Assembly (NCBI RefSeq): GCF_001039355.2
Contig: NW_019775752.1
Location: 32,414 to 96,413, forward strand
Reading direction: 5' to 3'
DNA: 64,000 bases
Source: Lingula anatina
Taxonomy: Eukaryota > Brachiopoda > Lingulata > Lingulida > Lingulidae
Of this stretch, positions 12,108 through 27,100 are shown in pieces. The position numbers were made by a program, and so were the translations under genes. Below the pieces are notes generated by a model that was not told where the DNA came from, did not search any database, and saw nothing but the letters and a program-made list of their open reading frames with translations. Position 1 is the first letter of the stretch; the number at the start of each line of letters is the position of its first letter.

Positions 12108-15100
12108 AGGTTTACTGGTGTGTTGTAGACTTGGCCGTAGAGGCCGTACTACTGTTTCTTTTGACTTTGACTACCAAGTCGACGGGACAAGTTTCTCATA
12201 AAGGACTATGTGATCATACCATCACGTAAGTACTCGTTTTAAGGAAATGCATTGCCTACTGATTAAATTAAGTTTAATCAGGATTGAGAGTGCCTGTTGG
12301 TTAAAACATAAATCATTTTTCATTAAGAAGTAATTGTAACATGAAAATATGTATTCATGTTAAATCCAACAAATTTTAACTAAGTTTGAGGTAAAAAAAA
12401 TGTAATGTAAGAAATATGTGTAAAATAGTGATATTAGGTAACAACCCATGCAGAACAGATTCTTCATAAAAAAAGGGATTACGAATACGTGTAAGTAAGT
12501 CAAAGAAAAGTTTTCCATATTTTTCATCAATTTTCTAACTGGATACATAAGCTAAATACTGTAATCATTGCGTGTACTGATGAAAATCCAGCTTAACCTC
12601 TCATTTCTAAGTACGGGTTTGAATAGCCATTGACTGAAAGTGAATGCTTCTTATGTAATTCACCTGATGAATACATCAACCCTGCCACTATGAATGCTAG
12701 TCTACTGTTCAAAATACTTGGTGCACACATAGTGAATACACACATACAAGGGAAATGTCATGTAAACTGTTCTGTTTTGGTTGTGATGCGTCCTCAAGAC
12801 TAGACATGATGTAAGCAGTAATGATTTCCATTACCTGCCTTTGTGTACAATAACTGAGTTGTTCAAATGGCAGACACCTGTGTACAACAAACCACTTGTT
12901 GAGAAATATTGAGAATGTGGGATTGTGAAAGCCCTGCCCTGTCTATCACAGTTGGATGTGTTTTGTGGTTTCCTATCTTGAATATTGATTTTCCGTATTG
13001 CCTTTCTACTCCCCCTAAAATTGATCTTGTGTTAAGGAATGTCATTGAAGATGATATTTTAAGAAATAGAATAGCAAGGAAAATTGAGCCTAATGTAGGG
13101 TTTAGGTTGAACGCCATTACATTTAGCCAACAAAATGAGCCATCACTCTTTTTTTATGGGTTCAGGATTTAAAGGTCCAATGCTGAACAAATACGATCAA
13201 GTGGCCCTCATGTTTTCACCATGGTGTCCCCATTTACCTCTCTCTTCAGTGGGTTTAGTTGACATTCAATATATTTATCTTAGCCAGGTCTCCGGCAAAT
13301 ATTCGGTCCCATGGTATGTCATATCTGTTCTTATGAAAGGAGAAGGGCTGGTGATAAAGCAAAGATAGCATTAGGCTCATGTCACCTGTAAGGTGGCATG
13401 TCTGTACTTACAGATATACTATCACACCATTGGCTCCACTCTGTGGGCTTGATAACAAAATGTCTAGTGTTAATGTCTGGAATTAAGGTGCTAATTGAGA
13501 TTTTTAGATCTAATTTTTTAATGGTTCGTTCAGCAGATTTAATGGATGGCCTATGGAGTTGTGCGAATTCCACTCTTAATCCAGTGGTGAATGACTATAT
13601 CTGTTACCACAGAAAAAAGGGATAAAAACACCTGTAGAATAAGCACACAAAATGTTTCTTTATTTGCAGGTCAAGTCTGAGTTAAAATGCACCAAGTAAT
13701 ATTTATTCAGCAGTCTAAATAGTGCCAAACTTATTGATCGTTGGGATCAAGATGAAGTAAATGAGCACTTCATGGTTAAAACACACATGAGACAGTTTCT
13801 AGAAGTTTACCCAAACCCACTGACCAAATAACAACTTATAATGTTGTATGACTAGTGCCATAATTTGATAGGGAATAGAAATTACTTCTGAATATAGGCA
13901 TTGCATAATTTCAGATTTATCAACTTAAGGTGTAGGCTTTGTTATTTCTCTGTGTAAAAGCATTCTGTGAAGTATTAATGTGCATTCTTGTACATGAATT
14001 GAACTTTAGGCTTAGGGAGACTCAGTGAGGTGCAAAATTGGAAGAAGTATCATTTGTATGGAAGGATAATGCAATCTGTATATATGTGTTAGTTTTCAAG
14101 GCCCAGAGGCCAGCTTAGGATTTACCAGCCTCTGTAAGAACCCCTCCTTGTTTTGTCAACCACATATTATTCCCCAAGAGTTGCCTACTGTGCACAAATT
14201 GTTTTTTCTACAGTGCATGCTTTAACAAAATGCATATTGATAGAATATATTATGATCAATGACAAATCTCTGAAATAAAAGTTTTGAGCTTTGTAGTTTT
14301 TTAACAAAATAAATTTTTGTCATATTTCCTTTACATGTAGGATTATGTACAGTTAGTGATTATACGCAGAAACATTGATGGGTGTATAATCATTACCTGA
14401 AGTAAGGCTTAGAGATAAACCCAGACATCAAGCACAGGTGCAATTAACACTGCATACAAAGACTTCAAAGATAACAAATTAAGCATCAGTGAGAATTCCA
14501 TTAAGAAAACATGCAACAATGCTCAGTTTGTTCAGCTTGTGAACAATAATCAGCTTATTCCAGTGTCTTGTAAATTCAATGTCTGATGTTCTTTATTTGT
14601 AAGGAGCAGTAATTTTGTTTAAACAACTGATCAAACAAACAGCCTTACCTGGAAGCATGGCACCACTACCTTAGCTTTCTGTAAGAGGAACGTCCACAGT
14701 GGTAAAATAAACCCTTGATTTTATCCGCTGCATTTGACTCCAAGATTGGACATTTAATCTTTTTTCTTTGGATCAGCAGCATTTAAAGCATTTTGTTCAT
14801 TTTCTGCCTAATAGTTTTTCCATTTAAATATCTCATTTCTTGTTGAAAGAATTTATTGTAGAATATAAGTCAGAATTCACATTTGGAATATTTTTTGGTG
14901 GAATATGAGACAAAAAGAAAATATTTGAAATAATTTTCAAAGTTAATTATATTTTTACATGCAATCGAATTGATTTATTTTATCTTTCTTATTGGGAATT
15001 TTATATGGTGAAAAATTAAGTTAATTCATCAGGTTTTAATAAAAAGGGCATATAGCAGCAGTGTCCATCAATTTCAAAAATGAATAATATTTTGTTTAGG

Positions 15101-18100
15101 AGTATGCTTCAGAGTTCCAATGAATGAACGTTGAATTTTCATTAGAATAAAGAGAAGAAAGTTTTAACTTATTGGAGATTTTGAACTTATGAAAATTAGA
15201 ACTCCTTTGAGGGGTTGAACATCTGCACTTAAAAATTTCAATGCTAAAATCCCACACATGGAGCCAGTAGCACGGCAAAGACGGATCGTATCAAGTCTTA
15301 CTTCCCATTAGCTTTGTCCCTACCACATATTGATCTCAAAGAGTTATTACATCAAGGATTTCAAATTGAAATCTCAAGTATGGTCTCTTCATCTGAAAGG
15401 GAACCTCTTCAATTATAAACTGAAAAGATGTGTCCAAAATACTGTAATGGCTTTGCAAGGCACGTTAGCTTTTGTCGTTAGAAGTGCAACTGGCGCTAAA
15501 GAAAAATCGTTGGCGTAATGCAAAGACATGAACTGATGTAGGTCTACATGACTTTGAAGAATTTTCAAGTATTGATCATTGAGAACATGTGGGCTCTCTT
15601 TTTGAGGCTTTAATAATTAAGTGAGAAAATACTTAAAAGAGTTCTTTGATTTTTCAAGCAGGGGATTCTTGGATTGAAGTGTCTAGCATTTTCTTTAACA
15701 TGTTTCTGAAGTGTTAACTACAGACTGGGGGTAAGGAAAAAAAATGAGACAATCCAATGTAATCTTAGGTATTTTAGTTGTAGACTTGTCCCACTGAGAG
15801 AAAGGCTATTCTGACATGAAATGATTCCAAACAGAGTTTGAAAACACAAAAACATCGACAAACATTGCTGTAGAAACAGGTTTTAACCTTATCTCATTGG
15901 ATCGTCTGCCAGGCTGTTACCAGCTTCTGTAAAATTTGAACAAGAGTATAACACCTGCAAGTGAGCAATACTTTGAAAGGTGTTTGGCATTAGAACTTTG
16001 ACTGTAAAATTTGATAGAAATATATCACAATTGACTTCTATCTTGCTATCATTGTGTTTAGCTCAGTTATACACTTAAGACCATTTGTTGGAAATCAAAC
16101 GCTTTGTATGGGAGATCTCACTTTTATGAGCGTATATAGAGACCCTAGTGATTTTTCAGTAAAGAGCATTTTGTGGTGCCATAAAACTAACAGAGCTATA
16201 GATTTTGGTTCACCCTCCTGTTTTTCCTTGGAGGTCCCATAACATTACAGCCTAGTTGAAGTAAGGAAAAGCTTTAGTCCTCTTTGAATTTTCTTTTAAA
16301 AGGTAGACGTTTACTTTTGAAAGTACTCTACACGCTCTGCAAAATAAACATGTGCTGTTTTTCTTTGCACCTGATTCATGCAGCAACAAATGCCTGATTA
16401 GAGATGGTTTTGTTCATTGTGTAGCAAACATCCAAAGAAAGTCCCTTTGTGAAATTTGCAAATATATTGCCAGGTAGACCAAATAATTCCAACTTATGAT
16501 GAATTGGTAAACTACCGTACGCACACCCAAAGCTAATACGGCTTTCCGTGGCATGCCAGTACAAAATAAGCCATAAAACATGTTGTATTTACGAAAAAAC
16601 ATGTGGAGGGGTGGGGTTTAATAAAGATTCAATCAACTGAAAAGCTCATGTTACTCAGTATTACTGCAGTTGGCATTCCTACTGTAATTTTTTCCATGGT
16701 TGTTGCAAACCATGACATTATCTCCATCCTGTTGTTGTTGGCAAAATGTGATCAAAACAGCAAATAGAATCCATATTTTCTACATATTTTGCCATTCCTT
16801 TAAAAACCGCTTTGAAACAGAGAGTTGTTGAGTTTATTTGAAATATCCTAAGATTACAATATTTGGAGGTTGAGGGAAGGAGGGGCGTGTATCATCTGTA
16901 AACTGATATTAGCACTAATACATATGATTTTATTTTAGATTTTACTGTCAAATTTACCTTTATTTCAAATAATGATTGCCTTTACTTCTTTTTATTTTCA
17001 GTTCAGATTTAAGCTTATATCAACATGTGACTGATATCAGTGTAGACTGTGCTGAGGGACATATAGACTGGAGACAGCCATATGGGGCTCTAAGAATCAC
17101 TATGACAGCCAGAAGGAAAAAGTCTCCAATGAGAGCATGCTTTTTGGCATCATCTATTCACAGCAGAGTCAAGTTTTCCCTTGAAGGACCAAAAGGCTTA
17201 CAGTATATTACAATTCTCAATAACACACATTCTGACATTAAAAAAGAAATTTGTTTTGACTCATACGATTCAGTTGTTTTTTTCGTTGAAGTCGAACCTA
17301 ACTCAAGGACTTCCATTGCGGGAAAGCTACACATAGAATATGATATCCAAAAATTATACAATAAACTTACAGTCGACTCTATGGAGGGTAAGTATTTTTC
17401 TTCTTGACATTTTCAAATCTAAAAATAATTATATAAGTATGATTTATTTGTTATTATGAATTTGAACTCATGATTTGCCTGGGGGGTTGAAGAGTCATGT
17501 AGGTATACCAGGACAATTATTAACATGACATTTATGTGTTGCGGTGTGTCCACCCCTTGTTGTGCAGCTATCGTTGTCACCTCGGTGAAATTTAACTTGT
17601 CAGTGGAATTTGACAGTGTTGGCATTCTCTTGGAAAACAAAAAGGCTTCCTACACCTCTTTCATGTTAGAGAACATGCACTGGGTGTTGCTTGTGGTTGT
17701 GGGAGGGGAAGACTGATTGCACATGTAGTTTTCTGCTACTTTTTGGTAGAAGCCTTTCGTCAAATTTATTTTAACTTCAACCACCTTTGGCACTGATTAT
17801 ATCTTGATTCTGAACAAACAGAACAGGTCAAAACTAGAGTGCTGTAAATAACAAGTAACAGTCTTGCTCAGCAAGATATCCGTTGGTAAGAAGAAGTGGG
17901 TAATACATGACGGCAACCTTTTCGTAGTGACACTAGTAGGAGTTTTTCCTTCAATCACCTGGTTGCTGGTCACTAAATTCGAGTCTCAGATTACCCATAA
18001 ATCGCAAATGATTACAACTTTGTGGGTTTAAATACTGAATGCTAAACTTTTTTAAACCCCCATCAAAGATATATCAGACAGATAACCATTTCCTTTATTG

Positions 18101-21100
18101 CCATAGTCTCCCCAGCTACAGCTCACTGGAGCCACTAACTGTGAAATGAAAAATTTTTAGTCTGACTCCGTATATTTGGATTTCTATTTAATGGGGGTGA
18201 CACTACCTTTACATTTTCTTAAATAAACTCATCTCTTGTCATCTGTGATGAATTTTCATTTGTTTTTTGAGTGATCATCTGTCAAGTTGCCCCAATATTC
18301 TTTGTTTTTACCTCAACCTATTGCTTGACTCCTCTCATTTGCCTGTTTCTCTCCAATCTGGGCCAATTGGTTATGTGTTGTTCTATTGTAATGTATGAAA
18401 AACTACTTGTCAGTGCATGCTGAAAAAGTTGCATGACAATTTAGAATTTGGGATATAATCTGGTAGCGGATGGTACTGTTGAACAGTTGATCTAAAAACA
18501 TGAGGCGGAAAATTGCTCAGGTGTTCTAAAGCAACTGCATGTCAAATGGTTACATGCAGTCAAATGGTTACAGTGGTGACATTACTATAGTTTATCACAA
18601 AACATTCCTATTTCCTTTTCTTTATTTTTTCATTCTCTGCACTGACCTATGTTTTTAATAATCTTTTTGGAATATTAAATGCACCACTTGTTTGTATGTG
18701 GAATAAACAATTAAGAAGCCTGTCTCAAGTGACCTTTAATCGGGAGTGCATTTATAACTACTTAACAGTGATCTTCAGTGCATGTAATGGCCATTCCACA
18801 TATAATTTATGTTTATCACACACCCTGTGCCTGCAAAGCAGAAAGAAAATGTATTTGGAAAGCTTTCCCTGATTTTTTTTTTTACTTTGAACAAGGAATT
18901 GTTCACCGCAAGCTGGGTTGGAAATCACCAAGTGTTACTACATCTTGTGGGCACAGTGTGTTCTGTTGAAATTCCTGGAGAACAGGCCACTTGTTTCCAC
19001 ATTCTTAGCATGTATTAAGTAGAGCCACTTGTTTCTCATAACCATTCAACAAATGTGTGAAGGACAGGTATGCAGGCTTTTAGTTGAAAAAAAAAATACT
19101 TCTTTCCTCGCACAATACTTGTTTGTTGCAGTCCTAGACCCATAGGTCACCCATCTGAAGTTTGATGGGCATACAGTAGATAAGCACGATAAATTAAGCT
19201 TGTTTGTTGATTTAAAATTTTGTTTGTCCATTCATTCCTTTTGGTGTAATACTGTGTTAAAAGTTTTTCAAGTTGTAGGTGTTCTAGAAATAGAATTCAA
19301 GTACATACAGATGGGTTGGACTGAAACATTATGACTTCCAGAATTAATGATACCTAAAGAATTTTGTTAAAGTTTCAAAAGAAACCATCAAATTCTTTGT
19401 TGGAGAGGGCTTTACTTTTGAATTGTATTTTTAGCTCAACATGGTAGAATTTAATGAAGGGCAGGTTTTCTTAAATTTTGATACACACCTAATAAGTTTT
19501 TTTCTGTTTATTCATCACATTTGCTTGATGAATGACTTAGTAATTATTGGGAGCTCAAATTTTCACCCTGGTTGAGAAGGGATTATAAATTAGGGGGTCT
19601 TTGATGAACACCTATGCCAAGGAACTTTGGGCTCGGGTTACAGAATATAGGGATTGTTGAGCTTATTACTTACAAATTTTGATCAAATTAGAACTGTTAC
19701 AACCTGGGGGTCCCCCAATTATACCCAGATCACGGGGTTGAAGATAAAGTCTGACAAGGGTGACAACCTTCAGTGACTCTTAAAAATCTGAATGGGGATA
19801 TGCTTGTCTGGGTTGCTCTGCTGTCATTAGAAAAGGTGAGAAAAATAGAAACGATGTTGGCCACCCTGAGAAGTAGACCCCATGCATGGTCCCCTTATTA
19901 TCCTCCCTCATCTTCAGCATCACAACATTTTGTTCGACGCTTAATGAGGGCTCTAATGAGAGCTAGACGCTTTGTCCAGTCAAGGTTTAGATGATAAAAG
20001 ACCAAAAGATAGCCTCATACCCACCAGCTTATGATTGTCAGACCTTGCTTATTTTTCATTAAAATAATAATGTGAAGAAATTTGGGATGCTTGCAACAAA
20101 GGTTCAGGGTCACTTCATTACTGATAAAAATATTTGAAAGATGAATGAATTGTGAGTTTTTCAAAGGACTTGCAAAAATTGGGTAACGCCCACTTTAATC
20201 TAATGCCTTAATGCAGATCCTGTGTGATTAGTTTCATCCTATCAATTCTGTTTTATTAAATTTCTTTTGGATAAAAGGTTTACGCCTGTTGGTTCTTGCA
20301 TGTTTTACACCTTGGTGGAGATTGATGGAATATTCATACCATGGGCCAGTACAGAAATACCCTGTTATTCTACCACAATGGTGTGAGATGCAGCTTAGTG
20401 TCACAAAGCATTTATGTCTTAGAATAGTGGTAATACAAGGAGGATCAAACCATTTATTAGTGCCTAAGTGCATACATTTTGAGTTTGTGGCCTTCTTTCA
20501 TACCTGTTACGTCGATCTCGATTGTAACCTGTTTGAAAGCCCTCCTAATTCAAATTAAAAGGTTATGGTAAAAAGTGACATAGTTGTTTTTGTTGTGTAC
20601 AAAAGGATTTGATAAGATTTTGACATTGATTCCCTGCTGTTTACTATAATTGTAAAACCAACTGGCTATACATATATTAACTTTCCCTGAAGGTATGTCA
20701 AAAAAGAAATAAAATGTCTTGAAATTACTGAAGTGATAGCAATTTCACCAGCAGAAGGTTCAGAAGTCTTGCGGCTATGTTATTATGGGATATTATGGAC
20801 AATGGCTTGCCTAGTTAAAGCAGGTGAAAAAGAGGCACCCACATAACTACTTTAGACTGTAGTTGTTATAGTTTCCACTTTATACTATTGTTATTTATTA
20901 CTTTCTGATATCTTAATAAGCTGTACCCGTAGGAAAGTTTCTGGTTCAGTTGACATCTTACAAAGGATACTTTGCAAAGGTGGAATATTTTAATCTTCAG
21001 GTATGGTTTAAAGTCACTTTAAAGAATTATTCCACTTACCTTGGAGATTTCATTCCCTTATAAAACCTGAATAGATATGAACCTGAAAAGATACAATATT

Positions 21101-24100
21101 GACTGTTTTTCTCTTGCTATTAAACTTGTGTTATAAGATGCATCATATTTGTTTATGTTGGAAGATAGACCATTATGCTTGTGCTTCTTGTTCATTCACA
21201 AAATCCATCAAAACTGACAATGAGCACCTGACTTAAAAAAGACAACTTTGAGATAAGGTAATGGTTTAAGTCCTTGTCCAAGTCCAGAACTAGTGAAAAA
21301 GGGAACTAATTATGGGATCAGTTTTCATTGTCCACCTGTCTACCTTCAGTTATCTCTCAAGATTCTGTCTGTCCAATTTCCCTCTGAAACCTTGGAGATC
21401 AGCACCTATATTTTGCTATGGTCTAAGGAGAGTTGACTGGGGTGCAATACAATCTGGAGGCATTTCCAGAGTAAACATTCTAGGGTTTTAATCAGCCCCC
21501 AGGAGAGTTGAACAGATAACTAGCTTTTATTTTTGTCAACTGTTTTTTGTCAAGAGAAGACTACACAGATAACTTCACAATTTTGAATAGTGAAATGTTT
21601 TAGTTTTTTGTCTGCAGAAAAGATGACAGTTTACAATCAAATTTCACAACCTCAAGTACTTCTTTAAAACATTTCTGTTTTATTTCATCTCAACAAAAAT
21701 TCAAAAGTGCCAAAACATTTTTGTTGTGCAAGTGAATTTGTCAGATTTATGGCTGAGGAAATTCTGTTTGATAGCCATGTCAGTAAAATCACCAGTTATC
21801 TTTTGTGGATCACAATTTTCAACTAGCTGTCTCCAGATTATGAATTCTCACAGTAAGTTTCCAAAGATGAAATGTACTGATTATGCCTCCTGATGTGCAA
21901 GAGTTGTTCTCTGTTTGAGTCAAAACCAGAGTAATCCACAGTGCACACCCTTGTACACATGTGGTTTTCAAGTATTAAATCTCTTTATACAAAAGTGCTT
22001 TTTGGAGCACCATTGATTATAGGCCTTCTCACTTTGATTGCAAAAACTAGGATGGATCAAACATATTGTTTAATAGAATGTGGCAATGGTTTTGAAGTGT
22101 TCAAGTCCTTTTCATGGCTGTGATATTGTCAAGACTACCTGATTATAGACCTTCTCATTTTGATTGCCAAAAAAAGTAGGATGCATCAAGCATATTGTTT
22201 AATGAAAGGTGGCAATGGTTCCAGTTTGGCGAGGAGTTTTTGCAAAGGGGAGGAATAGCTGTCATGTGTCCCTTACAAAGTTCCCTTGTTCAGAAACCAA
22301 GCTCCTGCAGAACTCACTGTCACATCAGTCCGTTTGGTACTTCATCAAACTGCTTGAAAATGGTGATTTGATGCAGGAGCCATTGTGGTGAAATTGCACC
22401 GCAATTTAGTTCTACCATCTTAAGGGCTTATTCGTTGGCAGCATCAGCAGCAGGGATGCAGCCGACATTTTGTTCATCTTCATAGTATCTTATAACATAA
22501 TAAGGCAAGCAATTTCTTGAGGAACAAAAGAAAAAACCTTGCTTAATTTTTATCTGTGGACCCTTGGGTGGGTGAAACAGAGAAGGGACTTGTGACCAGC
22601 TGATACCAGTTAGTTCAATGAATAAATCAATTCGGGGGCTGAATAGAAATTGGTGCTACATAAATTGGAAACCTGGTGATAAAAGATATCAGTATCTTTT
22701 TTTTCTCAAGCAATTATGTATGCCCCCTTGGGAGACTCAATTTTTCTTTCCATAGAATTAGACATAACATTAAGGTTCTTTCCATAGAATAAGACTTAAC
22801 ATTTGGGACCTCCTTTAAGAAAGTTTAGAATATTTAGAAAAAGAAATGCAATGTTTCAATTTTATGTGATGGTGGTTGGCAACCCATTTGTATCATTTAA
22901 TTTTCTCAAATGTTAAAGTCCTTGTGTGGTGAACTCTAATCAGCTTTTTGCTTTGCTTTCAAGAGATGTGTTTTGATTAGTAAAAGCAATATGAGAATCA
23001 GAGCCCTCCCAATAAGTGGTACATGCTTCCAGGTGTCAATATGGGCCATGTGCAACCTTCTCATTAGATCTTTGCACTTTATTACAGGGGGAGGTGGTAA
23101 CAATTGCACAAAGAATTCATGCCTATGGCTTGTACCTGTTCATTTTAATCAACTTTCAGAGTTGATAGATAAAACCTCAGTCTCAAAAGAATATCTGCTG
23201 GCAGTGTTGCTAGAGTTAGGCACCTCCCTTTGCTTAGTTGTGTGAAGGACAAACTAGAATGATGAGGCTGGACCAGAACTTACTTTATTGTCTCTTTGTC
23301 ATTTAATCAACTTGCCAAGTTAATAAAAAATTCATTCTCTGAAGAATATCTTTGTGTCGGCAGTGTTCCAAGAGTTACTAACTTCCCTCAAGCTTTGTTG
23401 TGCAGAGGACATCAGTTTTATGCTGAGTTGATGAGGCTGGACATGGGCTTATTAAAGTATCATAACAATTAATGTAGTGTTGCCCCCCTGTTTGTTCCTG
23501 GAGGCAGTTTTTTGTGGGTTGGAATGATGCTCTCTGTTATTTCACTGACATTTAGATTTAGTACAGGTGATTTATTGTATTTGGTAGAATTGGAGGGGGT
23601 GAGAAGAGAGGAGGTAGGAAGGTAGATGAGAGGATTGGCAGTTGGAAGGGCATTTTACTGATTTTATTTGAAAATGTTCAACTTGTCCTTACAGCAAAAG
23701 TACAGCAAACTATAATAAAACACTTTTCTTCTCTGAGTGTCATTTTATTACACTGTGACAGCATCATTATTCTCAGATGACAGCAAGGATGAAAGTTGCA
23801 TTTTGCAAGCACCTGGACGAAGGATATTTTGGCACACATACCAAGTTCCATAGGTGGCTGACAGTGGCAGTAGCAATATACTAGCATTTGATTAGAGCCA
23901 AGAATGCCAAGAGCTTGGTTTTATCAAAGACATCCTTGCCAACTGCCCTGTGGAACGGAAGTCTGTACTTGAATAGGGTGTAAAATGATGAATATTTAAC
24001 AGACAAAAGTGTCTGAGAGGAAACCTTCCAGTGGGGGCTTGTCAGTAGTCCCAAATCACACGTGATTGAATTCTTTCACACAGCTTGTGAATATTGATTT

Positions 24101-27100
24101 TTGGTGACAAGGCTATCTTTGGGTTCTGACACCTACACCTACATCCTGTGACCCCTGATTGCATTATATTGACATATTCTACCTCTGATGGCCAGCTATC
24201 ACCCTCAAGCCTTGGGAACATTTTAGGTCTCACAATATGGTTATAATAATTATATGCAATCATTAATTGATTGGTAGTTTCTTATTGCACGTATCTGATA
24301 ATCATCTTGTAATGAAATTGTCCGGGACAAGTAATGTGTCATATTTCTTGAATTTGATTTGAGGACAGTCAGGTGATATATTTCTCCTTAAGTGACCAAT
24401 GTAGAAATACACTAACATTTTGCTAATAGCTTCTTGAAGAGATTATCAGTCTCTAGATTGTTTTCATTATGAACAGTCTGGTACAAAATTATATCCATTG
24501 GCACATGTCAAACTCAGGGATCATCTGGGCACCTGTTGTAATTGAAAGAAAGTCATAATAAGGGAACTCTGTTATGGCAAGTCTGTTGGAAGTATATGAC
24601 ACATTGTTTTCTTATTTTGATTGTAATCAACATCTTCCCCGAATCTCTTAGCATGGTGCAGTCAAAACTGATGACTTCCAAAAACAACAGGTCCATGTGC
24701 TGGCGGCAGCTTTACTTGGTGCATGTGTTGAATAATAAAATGTTCTGTATGTCCAAAAATGATGTTTTAATTAATCATTATTTGGATAGCATGACCTCTC
24801 AAAAAATAAGGGAACAAGTATTGCAACTCTTATCTGAATATAATGAACAGTACACCAAACAGAAAACAAAAACTTTGTATCAAAACCCATACTTTATTAT
24901 GGACTCTAACTGCTTGTTTCCAAAAACACTTTGATATATAGATTGCCTATCTGGCTATTTCCCATGAAGTTTTGAAATGGTTATTGCAAAATTGATATCA
25001 ACAAAACCCTACAGATGATGGGTTGTTAGGTAAGAGAATATGATGGCCCTAGATTCTGTGTGCTATTATTCCTTAGGAACTTGGTGGTGGTCTAGAAGTT
25101 TCACCTTATCCAGGTCCCACATTGTGCAATGCTTGTTTTTGCAGAGTCTCAAGTTTTGTCTACTCTCTTTCCAATTAATTACCAGTGGACACATACAAAT
25201 CAGGATACCACATATCTGGTTTGTGAGGAGTCATAACAGAAAAGTTAATATCCAGTGCCAGACATTTAAATGGGGGCCCATTTTAATGGTTACAAATGAG
25301 GAACCCAGGGAATGTGTTTGATTAATCTCCTCCCCCTAAGGTGCTGAAGATAAGAGACTTTGAGTCTATACTTGGACAGAGAATAACACTGGCCACTGTT
25401 TTTCTGGGGAAATGATATATGGCAATTGAACATGGAACATGTCAACTTGTTGAAGTTTGTAGATCTATTTTTGTCATTGCTTTGGCTAATAGAGTGACCT
25501 CTAAATTGTATTGTCTGCAGTGTATAAGCACAAAACTTTTAAGCCTCAAATATCAAATTGTTTTCAAAACATCTGTAGACATTGGATTTATTAACCTGCT
25601 GTACTATGTAAATCCTGATATCAAAGGCAATGGCTGGGGTGGCTATGACCCATGATGCTTTGAACCACTAACTACTGACCCATCACATGGACCTTGTGCC
25701 TGGAGGAAAGACAATATATGCTGGTCACACTCATACCTGGAGGTCAGCTGAGTGAATTGAACAGACTGACCAGAACTGCCCAGGATTAACGGAAAATATC
25801 CCCAAAATAGTCTAGTTTACAGTTGCATTTTTTTTCTATTTCCTTGTCTTTGTTTGTCTTACTGACTTTTAAGAAGGGGTTATGATATTTTAAACTGATG
25901 ATAACTTAAACTGATGTTGACAGTTGAAGAAATGAATAGAAAAGAAATAAGCTATGGGAGGGTAGAGTTACACCAGTTTTGTTCAGAATAACCATGCAGA
26001 GAGAAGGAAAAAAGATACCCCTGTATGTTTGAGGCATGAAATCAATGGTTCACTAACAGGGCTCTGCTTTGAGTGCTTAAAAACATGTAGGGTCCCCTTC
26101 ATTGATACTGGTCTCCACTGGGTTCTAATGAGATTGGTTTCAGTTTGAAAAGAATGAAAAAAACTAGTATGAATAACCAAATATCTGCAGGTCAAATGAT
26201 GGAATTCTTGATCTGTCAGATGGCTCGTATTGTCTGTGGGTATTTTGAGATCTAGTTATGCCGAAGTTTTTTCCTTCTTTTCTTTTATTGAGTATGCTTG
26301 CGGGATTACCACACGTGCCGCCAACCAGATTCAATTACTGGCATTCTTCGAAACTCCTGCCTTAACATGTTATTGTGGATTAAAATTCAACCGAGAATTG
26401 TAATTGGTTTCGCGTGTGTGGAAATTTCTTTCTAGGTGAAAAAAAAATTGCTTTTCTCTCAGTGATAGAACTGTCCTTGCCCTCCTTGATCATGATGAGC
26501 CTTTCTGTAGTCATACACTGAAATTATTAAACCACATGTTACTGTGAAGTGTGTGGTCTGTTTTACTGATCTTGTCATCAGCAACATCAAAGAAAGGACA
26601 GAGGGATGGTTTTGATCATAGTTGTAGTATTTTAGTTTGGTTGGTCCCTGGATTTGTTTCCTATTCTCTGGGACACTCCCTAACTTGTTTATTACATCCA
26701 TTTTGAAACGTCCCTGACTGCAGTTTGGTCTTGTTTAGTCTTCTCTTGTAGGAGAGTGTCGGTCTTTTTACAACCAAGATTATTTGCCCCATGGAGATGA
26801 GGCAAAATCGAAAACACAAGCATCTCTCTTTTAATATATATTTCAAAACCGAAAAAAAAGAGATAAAGAATATAAATAAATCTCTGAGCAAAAAAAAAAA
26901 AAAAAATGCCATTAGGAACTAGAAGTATGGCATTTGTGCATTAAGCACAGGCTTTTCAGCAGCTGCCTTTTGCCAGCATGTTTTTGCTTACAATTTATAT
27001 ATTTCTTCAGCTTTCAGCAAGTTAACATCTTGTGCCAGCCTGATTTTGTCATGGCTGTAATTAAAAGTCCTAGGGCAGTTACTGGTATTCTGGTATTCAT

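Noticed and set aside
24542-24934. 130-codon open frame
   Set aside because: It lies within METRNL intron 2, has biased AT-rich composition and no recognisable domain or splice support.
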